A DNA stretch of 64,000 bases from Robertmurraya siralis (GCF_005502275.1 NZ_SWLZ01000002.1:360531-424530), one strand, 5' to 3'; shown: positions 8,301 through 17,202, counted from the first letter of the stretch. The notes: generated from the sequence alone by a model not told the origin. Made by a program: numbers and translations.

Positions 8301-8693
8301 TCAATCAGTGTCGTTCACTTCGGCGTCCTTTGTTTTCTTTGAATCTGTGTGTATAAAGTCTTTTAAATCGTCTTGTACAGATTCTTCAGCGAGTGCTACA
8401 TTTGAGCGATAAGCGGACCGAACTAACACGTGCGCTGCAACCGGAGCAGTTAAGAACACAAAAAATATGCCTAAAAATAATCGAATACTAAAGTAATGTT
8501 CCTCTAATAGAAAAAAGAGAAATGTTCCTACTAAGATAAAGAGAACTCCAAGAGTCGTGCTTTTGGAAGCAGCATGCGAACGAGTATATACATCAGGTAA
8601 ACGCACTAACCCAATTGCACTTAACAAACTAAAAATGGTACCAATTAAAATCAACAAAATGGGCAGAACTTCACTTGGGATGTTTGCGTTCAA
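8301..8693 (-). CDS. mrpG: Na+/H+ antiporter subunit MrpG
   Basis: MrpG is a small subunit of the hetero-oligomeric Mrp antiporter that exports Na+ and Li+ (and sometimes K+) in exchange for protons. It has 130 residues with three membrane segments: LLILIGTIFSLLSAIGLVRL, then TLGVLFILVGTFLFFLL, then FLGIFFVFLTAPVAAHVL. The family signature RLPDVYTRSHAASKSTTLG is intact. A hydrophilic acidic tail of about 30 residues follows. It is the last gene of the operon and overlaps mrpF by 23 bases, implying coupled translation. Confidence 0.95.
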   Translation of the reverse strand: MNANIPSEVLPILLILIGTIFSLLSAIGLVRLPDVYTRSHAASKSTTLGVLFILVGTFLFFLLEEHYFSIRLFLGIFFVFLTAPVAAHVLVRSAYRSNVALAEESVQDDLKDFIHTDSKKTKDAEVNDTD

Positions 8694-8955
8694 TGACTAC
8701 ACCTCTTTCCAGATATCTTGCAAATGCAATGGTGCCAATAAAAGAGAGAATGCCGATCAGAAGGATGACCTCAAAAAAACCCGTACTCCTCATTAATACA
8801 GAGAAAACAGCAACCCCGGAAATAATATTAATTCCTAATGTATCAAGTGCTTGAACGCGATCAGACGCTGATGGTCCCTTCACTAACCGATACATAATAG
8901 CAATAATCGATAAAGTGAGAAAAATTAACGAGCAAATTAACATAATCTCTATCAT
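8671..8955 (-). CDS. mrpF: Na+/H+ antiporter subunit MrpF
   Basis: This 94-residue membrane subunit has three helices. The PSASDRVQALDTLGINII motif after the first helix is diagnostic of MrpF, and a VLLIGILSFIGTIAFARYL helix follows. B. subtilis MrpF (MnhF) has also been implicated in bile-salt and Na+ efflux. It overlaps mrpE upstream by 4 bases and mrpG downstream by 23, as in the compact operons of other Bacillaceae. Confidence 0.95.
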   Translation of the reverse strand: MIEIMLICSLIFLTLSIIAIMYRLVKGPSASDRVQALDTLGINIISGVAVFSVLMRSTGFFEVILLIGILSFIGTIAFARYLERGVVIERKHPK

Positions 8956-9431
8956 AATCTCGTCACCCTCTTTATAGCCGTTTCAAATTTCTCTTTTGAT
9001 TTAATAACAGCATTACTTGAGTCTGGAATATCCATGGCATGAATAAAAAAACGTTTGTTATCAGGTGAAATTTCAACTACGACAGAGCCAGGAGTTAGCG
9101 TCAATAATAATGCTAATAAAGTAACCTCCAAATCACCTTCCAAATCAGTTTCCAAAGTAAAGATCCCAGGTGAAATGTCAATCTTCGGCTTTGTGACCTG
9201 CCGAATCACCAGAATACTTGAGGAAAATAGTTCATAAATAAAAACGAGAACTAGTTTTAAAATGGCTAATAATGTTACAGGGTAAAATTTAGCAGGAAGA
9301 AATCTGCGTAAAATATATAACACTAGCAGTCCAAATAAAAAACCACTAAAGAACGTCAGGACACTCCAATTATCTTGAAAAAACATCCAAAGTACACCGA
9401 TAAATAAATTAATTAAGATTTGCACGGGCAT
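8952..9431 (-). CDS. mrpE: Na+/H+ antiporter subunit MrpE
   Basis: This subunit has 159 residues, close to the 158 of B. subtilis. N-terminal hydrophobic helices (INLFIGVLWMFFQDNWSV, LTFFSGFLFGLLVLYIL) are followed by a cytosolic domain. Its SPGIFTLETDLEGDLEV and TPGSVVVEISPDNKRFFIH segments are the MrpE signature. The start at 9431 follows AAAGGGGTGG by about seven bases; an in-frame GTG three codons upstream lies inside that site. MrpE is needed for assembly of the full antiporter. Confidence 0.93.
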   Translation of the reverse strand: MPVQILINLFIGVLWMFFQDNWSVLTFFSGFLFGLLVLYILRRFLPAKFYPVTLLAILKLVLVFIYELFSSSILVIRQVTKPKIDISPGIFTLETDLEGDLEVTLLALLLTLTPGSVVVEISPDNKRFFIHAMDIPDSSNAVIKSKEKFETAIKRVTRL

Positions 9432-9464
9432 TTTAACCACCCCTTTTCATTTTTCCATCTAGGA

Positions 9465-10955
9465 TTATGGTTTTGGATTAACGCCTAATACTGCTTCAAT
9501 ATATAAATTCGGATTCATTAATACCTCTACTGCTAAGTCCACATAATCATGAATCGCTTCTGCCCCTAGTCCAAGAGCAATGGTAAGGGTAGTTAGCAGG
9601 CCAATCGGCAGTAATAGACCTTTCGTTGTGCCGTACTCATCCTCTTCTCGAATAACCGTATATCCCCAAAAAGCATTCATAAAGACCTTCATAATGGAGT
9701 AAAGAACTAAGAGGCTGGTAATTAGACCAATCGCACCTAGCCAAAAATAACCCGATTCAAATGTTCCCTCCGTAATGAAGATTTTTCCGAGAAATCCACT
9801 TAATGGTGGTATCCCTGATAAGGATAAGGCAGCAACGAAAAACATCCAGCCTAATTGAGGATGCAAGCGAATAAGACCACTTAAGTCTTTCAGATTGCTC
9901 GTACCCGTTAGATAGATAATCGTTCCTCCTAAAAGGAAAATAAGTGCTTTAACAATCATATCGTGAATTAAGTAGTATAGCGCACCCGTCATCCCAACTG
10001 TAGTAAAAGAGGCAACCCCAGCTAAAATAAAACCAACCCCAACGATCACATTGTAGGTGAGAATTCTTTTGATATCCCAATAGGCAACCGCACCAATTGC
10101 CCCTAATCCCATTGTGATGGCAGCTAACAGCCCAATAAACCAGTGAGTCACCTCTGGCTCATGATAGAACACCAAAGTAAATACTCGAATAATTGCATAA
10201 ATTCCTACCTTCGTAAGAAGTGCAGCAAAAATAGCTGAAATGGCTGTTGGTGGGGCACTATAAGCTCCCGGTAACCAAAAGAAGAGAAACAGTCCAGCTT
10301 TTAAGCTGAAAACAATTAAGAACAATATCGCAACAGTCGTCATCAGTCCTCCTTGGCCAACCTCCGCCACACGAAGGGAAAGATGAGCAAAGTTTAACGT
10401 CCCAGTCATTGCATAAAGAAAGGCAATTGCCACTAAGAAAAGGAAGGATGACAATATATTAATTAAAATATACTTTATTGACTCCCTCAGTTGGATTTTG
10501 GTTCCACCTAAAGAAATGAGGACGTAAGAAGCTACTAGCATAACTTCAAAGCAGACAAATAAATTAAAGATATCACCTGTTATAAATGAGCCATTTACTC
10601 CGGCAATTAAAAATAGAAATAGAGGATAAAAGTAAAACTTTTCTCTTTCCTCTCCTATGGTATGAAAAGCATAGAGTAAGCAGCAAAAGGCTACTATGCT
10701 CGTTACCATAATCAGCAGGGCTGCAAACAAATCAATCACCATACTCACTCCATAAGGTGCTTCCCAACCACCTAATTGAAGCGTTTGGATTCCCTCACTC
10801 TTAATTTGAAATATTAAATAAAGAGTTACAGAGCCTACAGCAAGCATAGAAAAGAGGCTTAAAAACCGTTGAATCTTTATCTGTTTTCTCATAATCACCA
10901 TTATCATCCCTATAACAACTGGAATAATGATGGGTAATATCACTAAATTATTCAT
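9465..10955 (-). CDS. mrpD: Na+/H+ antiporter subunit MrpD
   Basis: This 496-residue multi-spanning subunit is homologous to complex I antiporter-like subunits (NuoN/NuoM type). Conserved segments include ITGDIFNLFVCFEVMLVASY (containing the key glutamate on TM5), LKAGLFLFFWLPGAYSAPPT (conserved lysine), LTKVGIYAIIRVFTL, LIHDMIVKALIFLLGG and SGIPPLSGFLGKI. With MrpA it forms the proton-translocating core. It is preceded by GAGGTAAAGAAG and overlaps mrpC by 8 bases. Confidence 0.96.
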   Translation of the reverse strand: MNNLVILPIIIPVVIGMIMVIMRKQIKIQRFLSLFSMLAVGSVTLYLIFQIKSEGIQTLQLGGWEAPYGVSMVIDLFAALLIMVTSIVAFCCLLYAFHTIGEEREKFYFYPLFLFLIAGVNGSFITGDIFNLFVCFEVMLVASYVLISLGGTKIQLRESIKYILINILSSFLFLVAIAFLYAMTGTLNFAHLSLRVAEVGQGGLMTTVAILFLIVFSLKAGLFLFFWLPGAYSAPPTAISAIFAALLTKVGIYAIIRVFTLVFYHEPEVTHWFIGLLAAITMGLGAIGAVAYWDIKRILTYNVIVGVGFILAGVASFTTVGMTGALYYLIHDMIVKALIFLLGGTIIYLTGTSNLKDLSGLIRLHPQLGWMFFVAALSLSGIPPLSGFLGKIFITEGTFESGYFWLGAIGLITSLLVLYSIMKVFMNAFWGYTVIREEDEYGTTKGLLLPIGLLTTLTIALGLGAEAIHDYVDLAVEVLMNPNLYIEAVLGVNPKP

Positions 10956-11286
10956 CTTCTTTACCTCTCAGTTGCTCCGTATCATCCGTACCTAAAACCG
11001 TATAGGCACGATAGCTTAATACTAAAAATAAGGCTGTAGTAGCAAAATTAATTACGATTGCTGTTAATAAGAGAGCCTGGGGCAAGGAATCAGCATAAGT
11101 CACATTTTCAATCCCCAAAAGTGGTGGTCCCCCTTTTTTTAACCCGCCCATTGTAATAATGAGAAGATTTACCCCATGTCCAATAATAGATGTTCCAAGG
11201 ATAATCCTTAACAGTGTTTTCGTTAAGATCAAGTACGTCCCGATCATGAACAACAAACCAACAACTATGCACATTAATGTCTCCAT
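10948..11286 (-). CDS. mrpC: Na+/H+ antiporter subunit MrpC
   Basis: MrpC has 112 residues, homologous to NuoK. It has three transmembrane helices with the conserved IILGTSIIGHGVNLLIITMG segment, GGPPLLGIENVTYADSLPQA and ALLLTAIVINFATTALFLVL. It overlaps mrpB by a single base and mrpD by 8 bases, so the operon is translationally coupled throughout. An overlapping frame at 11108-11296 is a shadow. Confidence 0.95.
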   Translation of the reverse strand: METLMCIVVGLLFMIGTYLILTKTLLRIILGTSIIGHGVNLLIITMGGLKKGGPPLLGIENVTYADSLPQALLLTAIVINFATTALFLVLSYRAYTVLGTDDTEQLRGKEDE

Positions 11287-11711
11287 TATCGATCATCCCC
11301 TATACTCATAATAATCGTTAGAGACGTTCCAATTACAGCAAGTGCAACCCCTATATCAAAAAGAACAGCTGTTGCTAATTCGGTTTTTCCAAAAATAGGG
11401 AGATTAAAGTAATCAAAGGCTTGGGTCAGAAAAGGAACACCCAATAACATAGCTCCAACTCCTGTTAGGACTGCAATTAATACCCCTAAAGCCGCTATCA
11501 CTTTAAAATCAACGGGAAAGTTTTTACGAACCGTTTCAATATTAAAGGTTAAGAAAAGAAGAACTACGGCGGAAGAAAACGCTAATCCACCAATAAAGCC
11601 ACCACCAGGATAATGGTGTCCTGAAATAAATAAGTTGATCGCAAATGTAAAAATAATCACAACCGCAACTTTTGAGACACTGCGAATCAAGACATCATTC
11701 GGCTCCTTCAT
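11286..11711 (-). CDS. mrpB: Na+/H+ antiporter subunit MrpB
   Basis: MrpB has 141 residues and four transmembrane helices. The signature FAINLFISGHHYPGGGFIGG is intact, with LAFSSAVVLLFLTFN following, and the C-terminal TELATAVLFDIGVALAVIGT segment is typical of MrpB. It overlaps the end of mrpA by 17 bases. In this operon type, the domain that is separate here corresponds to the C-terminus of some longer MrpA proteins. Confidence 0.95.
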   Translation of the reverse strand: MKEPNDVLIRSVSKVAVVIIFTFAINLFISGHHYPGGGFIGGLAFSSAVVLLFLTFNIETVRKNFPVDFKVIAALGVLIAVLTGVGAMLLGVPFLTQAFDYFNLPIFGKTELATAVLFDIGVALAVIGTSLTIIMSIGDDR

Positions 11712-14118
11712 TCTTATCCCTCCTTGCCATTCTTAATTTAATCAGCGTGTATACACCTAATCCCGCCATCGTTAAAACCAAAATTTCTAACATCGTATCG
11801 ATTCCACGGAAATCAACAAGAATCGCATTAACAATATTCTTTGCACCAGCAAGTTCGTATGAATTTTCATAGTAGCTTGATATTGAATCGAACAACCGTG
11901 TCCCTTTGGCAGATAGTGCAACAACTGTAATGATCACTCCCACTCCAATAGAAATGATCGCATTTGTCATTTTAAACGGAATCTTCCCAATCTCTTTACG
12001 TAATTCTGGAAGATGATAGAAGCATAATAAAAACAGCACAGTCGTCACAGTTTCTACCACTAATTGGGTGAGAGCCAGATCGGGAGCTCGAAAAAGAACA
12101 AAGAAAAACGAAACAAGAAACCCTAATGCTCCGATTGCGAGGATCGACGTAAGTCTGGATTTTGAAAAAAGGACGGTCACTGCTGAAATAATCATGGCGA
12201 TTACTAATCCCGCCTCATATATATTGATATCAGCATCCTGTGATACATCAAAAGTAAAGCCGCCAAACGTCCAAAATACCCCACCAACAATCACGACGAT
12301 GAACGCAAATATATACACGAGGTAATCTCTGATAAAGCCAGTCATATATTTGTTGGTTGCCTTCTTTGATAGAACTTCCATATTCTCTAGACTGAAATTA
12401 TAAATAGTATTCAGCGTTAAAGCTTGAGGATAGTAATTATAAATCCGATACCACTTTCTTATATAGAGATACATCAATATCCCTAATCCCACAACCCCCA
12501 GAGTCATTATTAGTTCTGGAGTCCATCCGTGCCATGGGCTAAGTTTGATACTTAATTCTCCTGCTTGAGCAAGACTCGGCAATACCCCTTCCCACGCAGG
12601 CAACAAAAAGTACTTAGAAAATAGATTTGGGAAAAAGAAAATTGCCACTACTAATATTGCTAAAATTAGTGGTGAGATTAACATCCCAAAAGGTGCCTCA
12701 TGTACTGGTTTATCCACTCTTACAAATCTATGCTTTCCTCTAAATGTTTTAAACACAAGAATCATACTATAAATAAATGTAAAAATACTCGCTACCCAAG
12801 CAATAACCGGGATGACAAATCCAAGGTTAGCCAAATTGAAAATAGACATATTCGCTGCCTGAAGAGTTGCAGTAAAGAACAGTTCTTTACTAAGAAATCC
12901 ATTGAATGGCGGTAGTCCTGCCATTGAAAAGCCACCAATAATCATTAATGTAAAAGAAATTGGCATTAGATGCATGAGACCGCCCAACTTTCGCAAATCA
13001 CGCGTCCCTGTCTCATGGTCAATAATTCCTACCACCATAAATAGGCATCCTTTAAAAGTGGAATGGTTAACAAGATGAAAAATGGCTGCAAATATAGCGG
13101 TGGCATAAATGAAAGATTCATCGCCGTAACCGAAGTATAAAGCGCCAGATCCCATCCCGAGAAGACTCATAATTAAGCCCAATTGACTGATGGTTGAGTA
13201 GGCTAAGAGAGCTTTCAGGTCCGTTTGACGAACAGCATTGACCGAACCGTATAGGAGGGTCACCAAACCCACTCCCGTGACAATCCAGAACCATTCACCA
13301 GTCCCTCCAAAAATAGGAGTCAGCCTTGCAACTAAATAAATCCCCGCTTTGACCATCGTTGCTGAATGTAGGTACGCACTAATCGGGGTAGGTGCTTCCA
13401 TAGCGTCGGGAAGCCAAATGCTGAATGGAAATTGGGCAGACTTCGTAAAGGCGCCTAATAAGATCAAAATCATTGCCGGTAAAAACAATGTGTTAGAAGT
13501 GATTGCTTCCAAATTGTGACTGGTTAACATTTCCCGAATACTATATGTATCTGACATCATCGCCAACATAATCAGACCAGCCAGCATCGCAAGTCCGCCA
13601 AAAACCGTAATAAGCATTGATTTTTGGGCACCATATTTTGATTTTTCACGTTCATACCAATAAGCAATTAATAAAAAAGAAGACACGCTTGTCATTTCCC
13701 AAAATACATATAAAACAAAAATATTATCTGAGAAAACAAGCCCGAGCATCGCTCCCATGAACATCAATAAATACACATAGAAGTTATGCAATGCTTCACG
13801 GTCTTTAGACATATAATAAATGGAGTAAAGCACAACTAGTGCACCAATTCCTGCAATAAGTAGGGCAAAGATGAGGCTTAATCCATCCATATAGATTGCA
13901 AAATCAATATTATAGGATGGGAGCCACGGTAATATTTTCATAAAGGTATTACCGCCAGAGATTTCGGGGATAAATGTAATGAGATAAGCAAATATGAATA
14001 CTGGGATAAAGAACACAAACCAACCAGTATGAATTTTCTGATTGAATTTTTTATATAAATATGGCACAATCGTTGCAAAAATAAATGGTGTCAGCACCAT
14101 TACGTGTATCCAAGACAA
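11695..14118 (-). CDS. mrpA: Na+/H+ antiporter subunit MrpA
   Basis: This 807-residue subunit (B. subtilis MrpA is 801) is homologous to NuoL with a C-terminal NuoJ-like extension. Conserved stretches are NIFVLYVFWEMTSVSSFLLI, KSAQFPFSIWLPDAMEAPTP, SATMVKAGIYLVARLTPI, FHLVNHSTFKGCLFMVVGII and SMAGLPPFNGFLSKE. Near the C-terminus, FRAPDLALTQLVVETVTTVL is the MrpA-specific domain. I place the start at a TTG (14118), because AGGAGGG lies eight bases before it and the resulting length fits the family. The frame itself is open to 14214. It heads the operon. The KdpD-like gene 178 bases upstream is divergent. Confidence 0.95.
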   Translation of the reverse strand: MSWIHVMVLTPFIFATIVPYLYKKFNQKIHTGWFVFFIPVFIFAYLITFIPEISGGNTFMKILPWLPSYNIDFAIYMDGLSLIFALLIAGIGALVVLYSIYYMSKDREALHNFYVYLLMFMGAMLGLVFSDNIFVLYVFWEMTSVSSFLLIAYWYEREKSKYGAQKSMLITVFGGLAMLAGLIMLAMMSDTYSIREMLTSHNLEAITSNTLFLPAMILILLGAFTKSAQFPFSIWLPDAMEAPTPISAYLHSATMVKAGIYLVARLTPIFGGTGEWFWIVTGVGLVTLLYGSVNAVRQTDLKALLAYSTISQLGLIMSLLGMGSGALYFGYGDESFIYATAIFAAIFHLVNHSTFKGCLFMVVGIIDHETGTRDLRKLGGLMHLMPISFTLMIIGGFSMAGLPPFNGFLSKELFFTATLQAANMSIFNLANLGFVIPVIAWVASIFTFIYSMILVFKTFRGKHRFVRVDKPVHEAPFGMLISPLILAILVVAIFFFPNLFSKYFLLPAWEGVLPSLAQAGELSIKLSPWHGWTPELIMTLGVVGLGILMYLYIRKWYRIYNYYPQALTLNTIYNFSLENMEVLSKKATNKYMTGFIRDYLVYIFAFIVVIVGGVFWTFGGFTFDVSQDADINIYEAGLVIAMIISAVTVLFSKSRLTSILAIGALGFLVSFFFVLFRAPDLALTQLVVETVTTVLFLLCFYHLPELRKEIGKIPFKMTNAIISIGVGVIITVVALSAKGTRLFDSISSYYENSYELAGAKNIVNAILVDFRGIDTMLEILVLTMAGLGVYTLIKLRMARRDKNEGAE

Positions 14119-14295
14119 TAGGTGTCCCTCCTCTACATTTAGACAAAAAGCTGTCAATTTCCAAACATTCTCCAACTTTGAAGTTCGAAAATCCATTGAC
14201 TGAAAATGTGGCATGGGTTATAGTCATACATAGTTTATAAAATGGAACAAAAAATTAACCAATGAATACCCATTTTTATTTGAGGTGAATCAATA

Positions 14296-14988
14296 ATGAA
14301 AACAATGAAAGAGCGGATGGATGAAAGCATCCTTGTCTGTGTTTATTATGGTCCGAATGGTGAACGTCTCATTCAGCGTGGCTGCAAAATAGCCAATATG
14401 CTTAATTGCCCCTTATATATTCTTACGGTTGACCCGAAACGTTTTGATGATTTAGACGCAGAAAAAACAAATTATATTACTAGATGGAAAGAATTAGCTG
14501 AACAGCATAGTGCAGAAGCTTTTATTTTGAAAGACAATGAAAAGAGACCTGTTCACCAAGTGATAGCAGAAGTTGCTCGAGAAAAACATGTTACTCAAAT
14601 CATTATCGGTCAAACAGCTCAGAGCCGTTGGGAACAGATTGCAAAAGGATCCATTATCAACTCCTTACTTCGAGAGATCCCGTTTGTAGATCTGCATATC
14701 ATTTCTGTTGCCCGCTATTTAAAAAATCCGGATAAACATTATGATAAAGGAATTCGCGCTTACTTAATCAAGGAAGATGACCATTATCGAATCATCTTTA
14801 AGCATACTAAGGATGTAGAATATGAAGGTATCTTCTTCAAGGAACTTGGAACAGATTTTAATAATGGCATCTTCAAGTTCATAAAAGGAACAGAGACATT
14901 GCAGGTTCATGTAGATGAGAACATTGTTAAAAGCTTAACAAATGTTGAAATGGATACTACAATAGAGGATGAAGACGACTATTTGTAA
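14296..14988 (+). CDS. KdpD-like universal stress (Usp) domain protein, no kinase
   Basis: This 230-residue cytoplasmic protein has residues 10-140 matching the UspA-type domain found in KdpD sensor proteins: ESILVCVYYGPNGERLIQRG, MLNCPLYILTVDP, VAREKHVTQIIIGQTAQSRW and the phosphate-loop-like KGSIINSLLREIPFVDLHII. No KdpD P-loop domain, membrane anchor or histidine kinase is present. An 80-residue C-terminal extension (HYRIIFKHTKDVEYEGIFF, acidic end) has no match I can name. GAGGTGAATCAATA precedes the ATG. It is divergent from mrpA, so a role in sensing or tuning cation transport is inferred. Whether it binds a nucleotide such as ATP or c-di-AMP is unknown. Confidence 0.7.
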   Translation: MKTMKERMDESILVCVYYGPNGERLIQRGCKIANMLNCPLYILTVDPKRFDDLDAEKTNYITRWKELAEQHSAEAFILKDNEKRPVHQVIAEVAREKHVTQIIIGQTAQSRWEQIAKGSIINSLLREIPFVDLHIISVARYLKNPDKHYDKGIRAYLIKEDDHYRIIFKHTKDVEYEGIFFKELGTDFNNGIFKFIKGTETLQVHVDENIVKSLTNVEMDTTIEDEDDYL

Positions 14989-14994
14989 TGTTAG

Positions 14995-15018
14995 CCCTCC
15001 AATTAAATGGAGGGTTTT
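14995..15018 (+). terminator. Rho-independent terminator
   Basis: CCCTCCA pairs with TGGAGGG around a six-base AT loop and is followed by TTTTCTTT. It starts seven bases after the stop codon of the KdpD-like gene. Confidence 0.85.
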
Positions 15019-15095
15019 CTTTATCAAACTCTTTTTTAAAAAATGGGACTTAGATTTTATAAATGGCGAGACTTTCCTCTATAAAAATGAATCAT

Positions 15096-15659
15096 TTATA
15101 AATTCACATCTACCTTTATCAGCCTTTTTTCATTTTTATCAATTCCCAAATACCTTAAAGTTTCTGACGCAGATTGATGGCTGTAAATTTTCATTAAAAT
15201 CGATATGGCAATACCTTTCCGATAAGCATGATAGCCGAACGTCTTTCTTAAGGTATGCATCCCAATTTTCCCTTTAATTCCAACTTCCTTTGCGGCGGCA
15301 TTGATGATTCGATACGCTTGCTGACGAGAAATGGGCTTGTCATTTTTCTTTGATTTAAATAAATAATCTGTTTCTTTAAAATCATATTGGCTAAAGTAAA
15401 TACTCAATGCCCACTTTACACGATCGTTGAGATAAAACGCCCGTTCTTCCTCTCCATTTGAATCCTTTAAATAAAGGAACTCCTTAACCTTCTCTCCATC
15501 CCATACATCTGTGATCCTTAATGAAAGCAGTTCACTTACTCTTATTCCTGTATTAATTCCAAAAATAAACAATAGCAAATCCCTTTGAGAACTCTTTTTT
15601 AAAATACGTTTAATCGCATTAATTTTTTCGATATCCCTGATTGGCTCGACGTACTCCAC
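15096..15659 (-). CDS. Tyrosine recombinase, catalytic domain only
   Basis: This 187-residue integrase/recombinase consists of the catalytic domain alone. The catalytic residues are all visible: the arginine in NTGIRVSELLSLR, a beta-hairpin lysine in LYLKDSNGEEE, HTLRKTFGYHAYRKG (H-x-x-R), the second histidine in SHQSASETLRYLG and the nucleophile tyrosine in that same segment. The N-terminal SAM-like core-binding domain usual in XerC/D and phage integrases is missing; the protein starts directly before the catalytic fold. The GTG start follows GGAGGG by about nine bases. It is a solitary gene between the Mrp locus and dgkB. Its target site is unknown; an inverted repeat lies 40 bases upstream. 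Confidence 0.85.
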   Translation of the reverse strand: MEYVEPIRDIEKINAIKRILKKSSQRDLLLFIFGINTGIRVSELLSLRITDVWDGEKVKEFLYLKDSNGEEERAFYLNDRVKWALSIYFSQYDFKETDYLFKSKKNDKPISRQQAYRIINAAAKEVGIKGKIGMHTLRKTFGYHAYRKGIAISILMKIYSHQSASETLRYLGIDKNEKRLIKVDVNL

Positions 15660-15701
15660 AGAATCGCCCTCCGCTTATGTTACATAATTATATCCTAACA
15701 T

Positions 15702-15731
15702 ATACTAAGTTACATGACAATTCCTTAGTAT
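15702..15731. repeat. 8-bp inverted repeat upstream of the recombinase
   Basis: ATACTAAG (15702-15709) and CTTAGTAT (15724-15731) are exact inverted arms around a 14-base spacer. TGTTACATAA and AGTTACATGA flank or overlap them as direct repeats. Arms of this size around a short spacer resemble a tyrosine-recombinase core site or a regulator operator. Neither is proven. Confidence 0.35.
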
Positions 15732-15884
15732 CCCTTTTCACTAGAAACCTTTTGAAAACCGAAAACAGTAATGTTCATCTTTAAAAGTTCAACCTTTGCA
15801 TAGAATTGCGAGGATTTTCCGGTTGATTGAATTTAGATGCGGGATTTATTGAAATTCTGAGGAAATAAAAGCGGGGGCAAAAAA

Positions 15885-15964
15885 GCCCTTGAATGTGAGA
15901 AGAAAGCCACCATCTACAGCTCGACACAAAATCGAAATAGAAAGTGTTCTGTCACATCAAGGGC
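15885..15964. repeat. Imperfect long-arm inverted repeat
   Basis: GCCCTTGAATGTGA (15885-15898) and TCACATCAAGGGC (15952-15964) pair over 13 positions with one bulge, around a 53-base loop. The surrounding 15732-16123 has no gene. No function is recognised. Confidence 0.4.
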
Positions 15965-16067
15965 AATCAATTTTTCCATGTATTTTTACTGCGGGTTATT
16001 AATAAACGACATGTCTTAGTTCGAAAATTGCAGCATTCACCAACCGCATCCTCAGAGGACTCATCAA

Positions 16068-16092
16068 GAGAAAAACGAACCGTTTTTTTCTC
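16068..16092 (-). terminator. Terminator downstream of dgkB
   Basis: GAGAAAAACG pairs with CGTTTTTTTCTC around AAC. On the minus strand it lies about 30 bases after the dgkB stop codon. The stem is A/T-rich and could work in both directions. Confidence 0.5.
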
Positions 16093-16123
16093 CTACTGTC
16101 AAGTGTTTTATTTGGCAATCCTT

Positions 16124-17038
16124 CTAATCTGGCCGGTCTTCATCCCGTATTTGATCAATCGGAACGAATACCTCTAGGTGACGGTATAAATTGACGAATT
16201 CTGCCGGAAGTATTCCTCCGAATTCCCCATCTAAGTTCAGTTGAACTTTATCATCAGAATGGACTTTAATGCGGTTTGCCTGTGTATAAATAACAGATGG
16301 ATCATGAATATGTTCACCGCGAAGAGCAAGGGTGGCGACACGGATAAAGTCAGCTAGATTAGTTTTTTTCAAAATGAGAAGTGAAAATAAACCATCATTA
16401 ATCGAGGAATTCGGTGCGAGCTTCTCGAAGCCACCCACTGAGTTTGTGAGGCCGACTAAAAATAGCATGACCTCTCCTTCGAACAGTTTTCCATCATACT
16501 CGATTCGAACTTCCGTCGCTTTGAAGGAAGGGAGCATCTCAATCCCTTTCAAATAATAAGCTAGTTGTCCGAGCATCGTCTTAAGCTTACTTGGCACCTC
16601 ATAAGTAAGCTCTGTAATACGACCACCGCCACTTATATTGATAAAATATTTATCATTCATCCGACCGAGATCAACCGGGATTGTGTCACCCTTAACAATG
16701 ATCTCTGTTGCCGCATCAATATCTCGCGGAATATGCAATGCCCTGGCAAAGTCGTTCGTTGTGCCAGCAGGAATAATTCCAAGCTTCGGGATGTATTTTT
16801 GTTCAGCTAAACCGTTGACGACCTCGTTGATCGTCCCATCTCCTCCAACCGCGACAACAAGATCATGCTTACGCTCAACCGCAACTCTTGCTGCTGTAGT
16901 AGCATCACCAGCACCAGTTGTTGCATGACATGAAGTCTCATAACCTGCCTTCTCTAGTTTTTGTAGAACTTCAGGCAAATGCTTTTTGAATGCTTCACGG
17001 CCTGAAGTTGGATTATAAATAACTCTTGCTCGTTTCAT
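16124..17038 (-). CDS. dgkB: Diacylglycerol kinase DgkB
   Basis: This 304-residue soluble lipid kinase phosphorylates diacylglycerol released by lipoteichoic acid synthesis, returning it to phosphatidate. The family motifs are IYNPTSGREAF at the N-terminus, VVAVGGDGTINEVVNGLA (the GGDGT nucleotide loop), GIIPAGTTNDFARAL and a late NLDGEFG. Length matches B. subtilis DgkB (303). In B. subtilis it stands between gatB and rlmCD. Here gatB is 5 kb upstream and rlmCD 8 kb downstream, with other loci inserted on both sides. Confidence 0.95.
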   Translation of the reverse strand: MKRARVIYNPTSGREAFKKHLPEVLQKLEKAGYETSCHATTGAGDATTAARVAVERKHDLVVAVGGDGTINEVVNGLAEQKYIPKLGIIPAGTTNDFARALHIPRDIDAATEIIVKGDTIPVDLGRMNDKYFINISGGGRITELTYEVPSKLKTMLGQLAYYLKGIEMLPSFKATEVRIEYDGKLFEGEVMLFLVGLTNSVGGFEKLAPNSSINDGLFSLLILKKTNLADFIRVATLALRGEHIHDPSVIYTQANRIKVHSDDKVQLNLDGEFGGILPAEFVNLYRHLEVFVPIDQIRDEDRPD

Positions 17039-17169
17039 ATCTATCCATCCTAAACATAATATTTAAATCGCTCCAAGTGCTTTTTACATTAGTAAATAAT
17101 TCCATACCTATCATATCGCAAAAGAAGTCTGACTTCCACTTATAGACCTTTTTCTTTCTTCATAAAAAA

Positions 17170-17199
17170 GAGAATTCCCAGCCTAAACTGAGAATATCT
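17170..17199 (-). terminator. Terminator of the ECF sigma operon
   Basis: On the minus strand AGATATTCTCAG pairs with CTGGGAATTCT around a six-base loop and is followed by CTTTTTTATG. It begins four bases after the last gene of the operon. Confidence 0.65.
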
Positions 17200-17202
17200 A
17201 CT

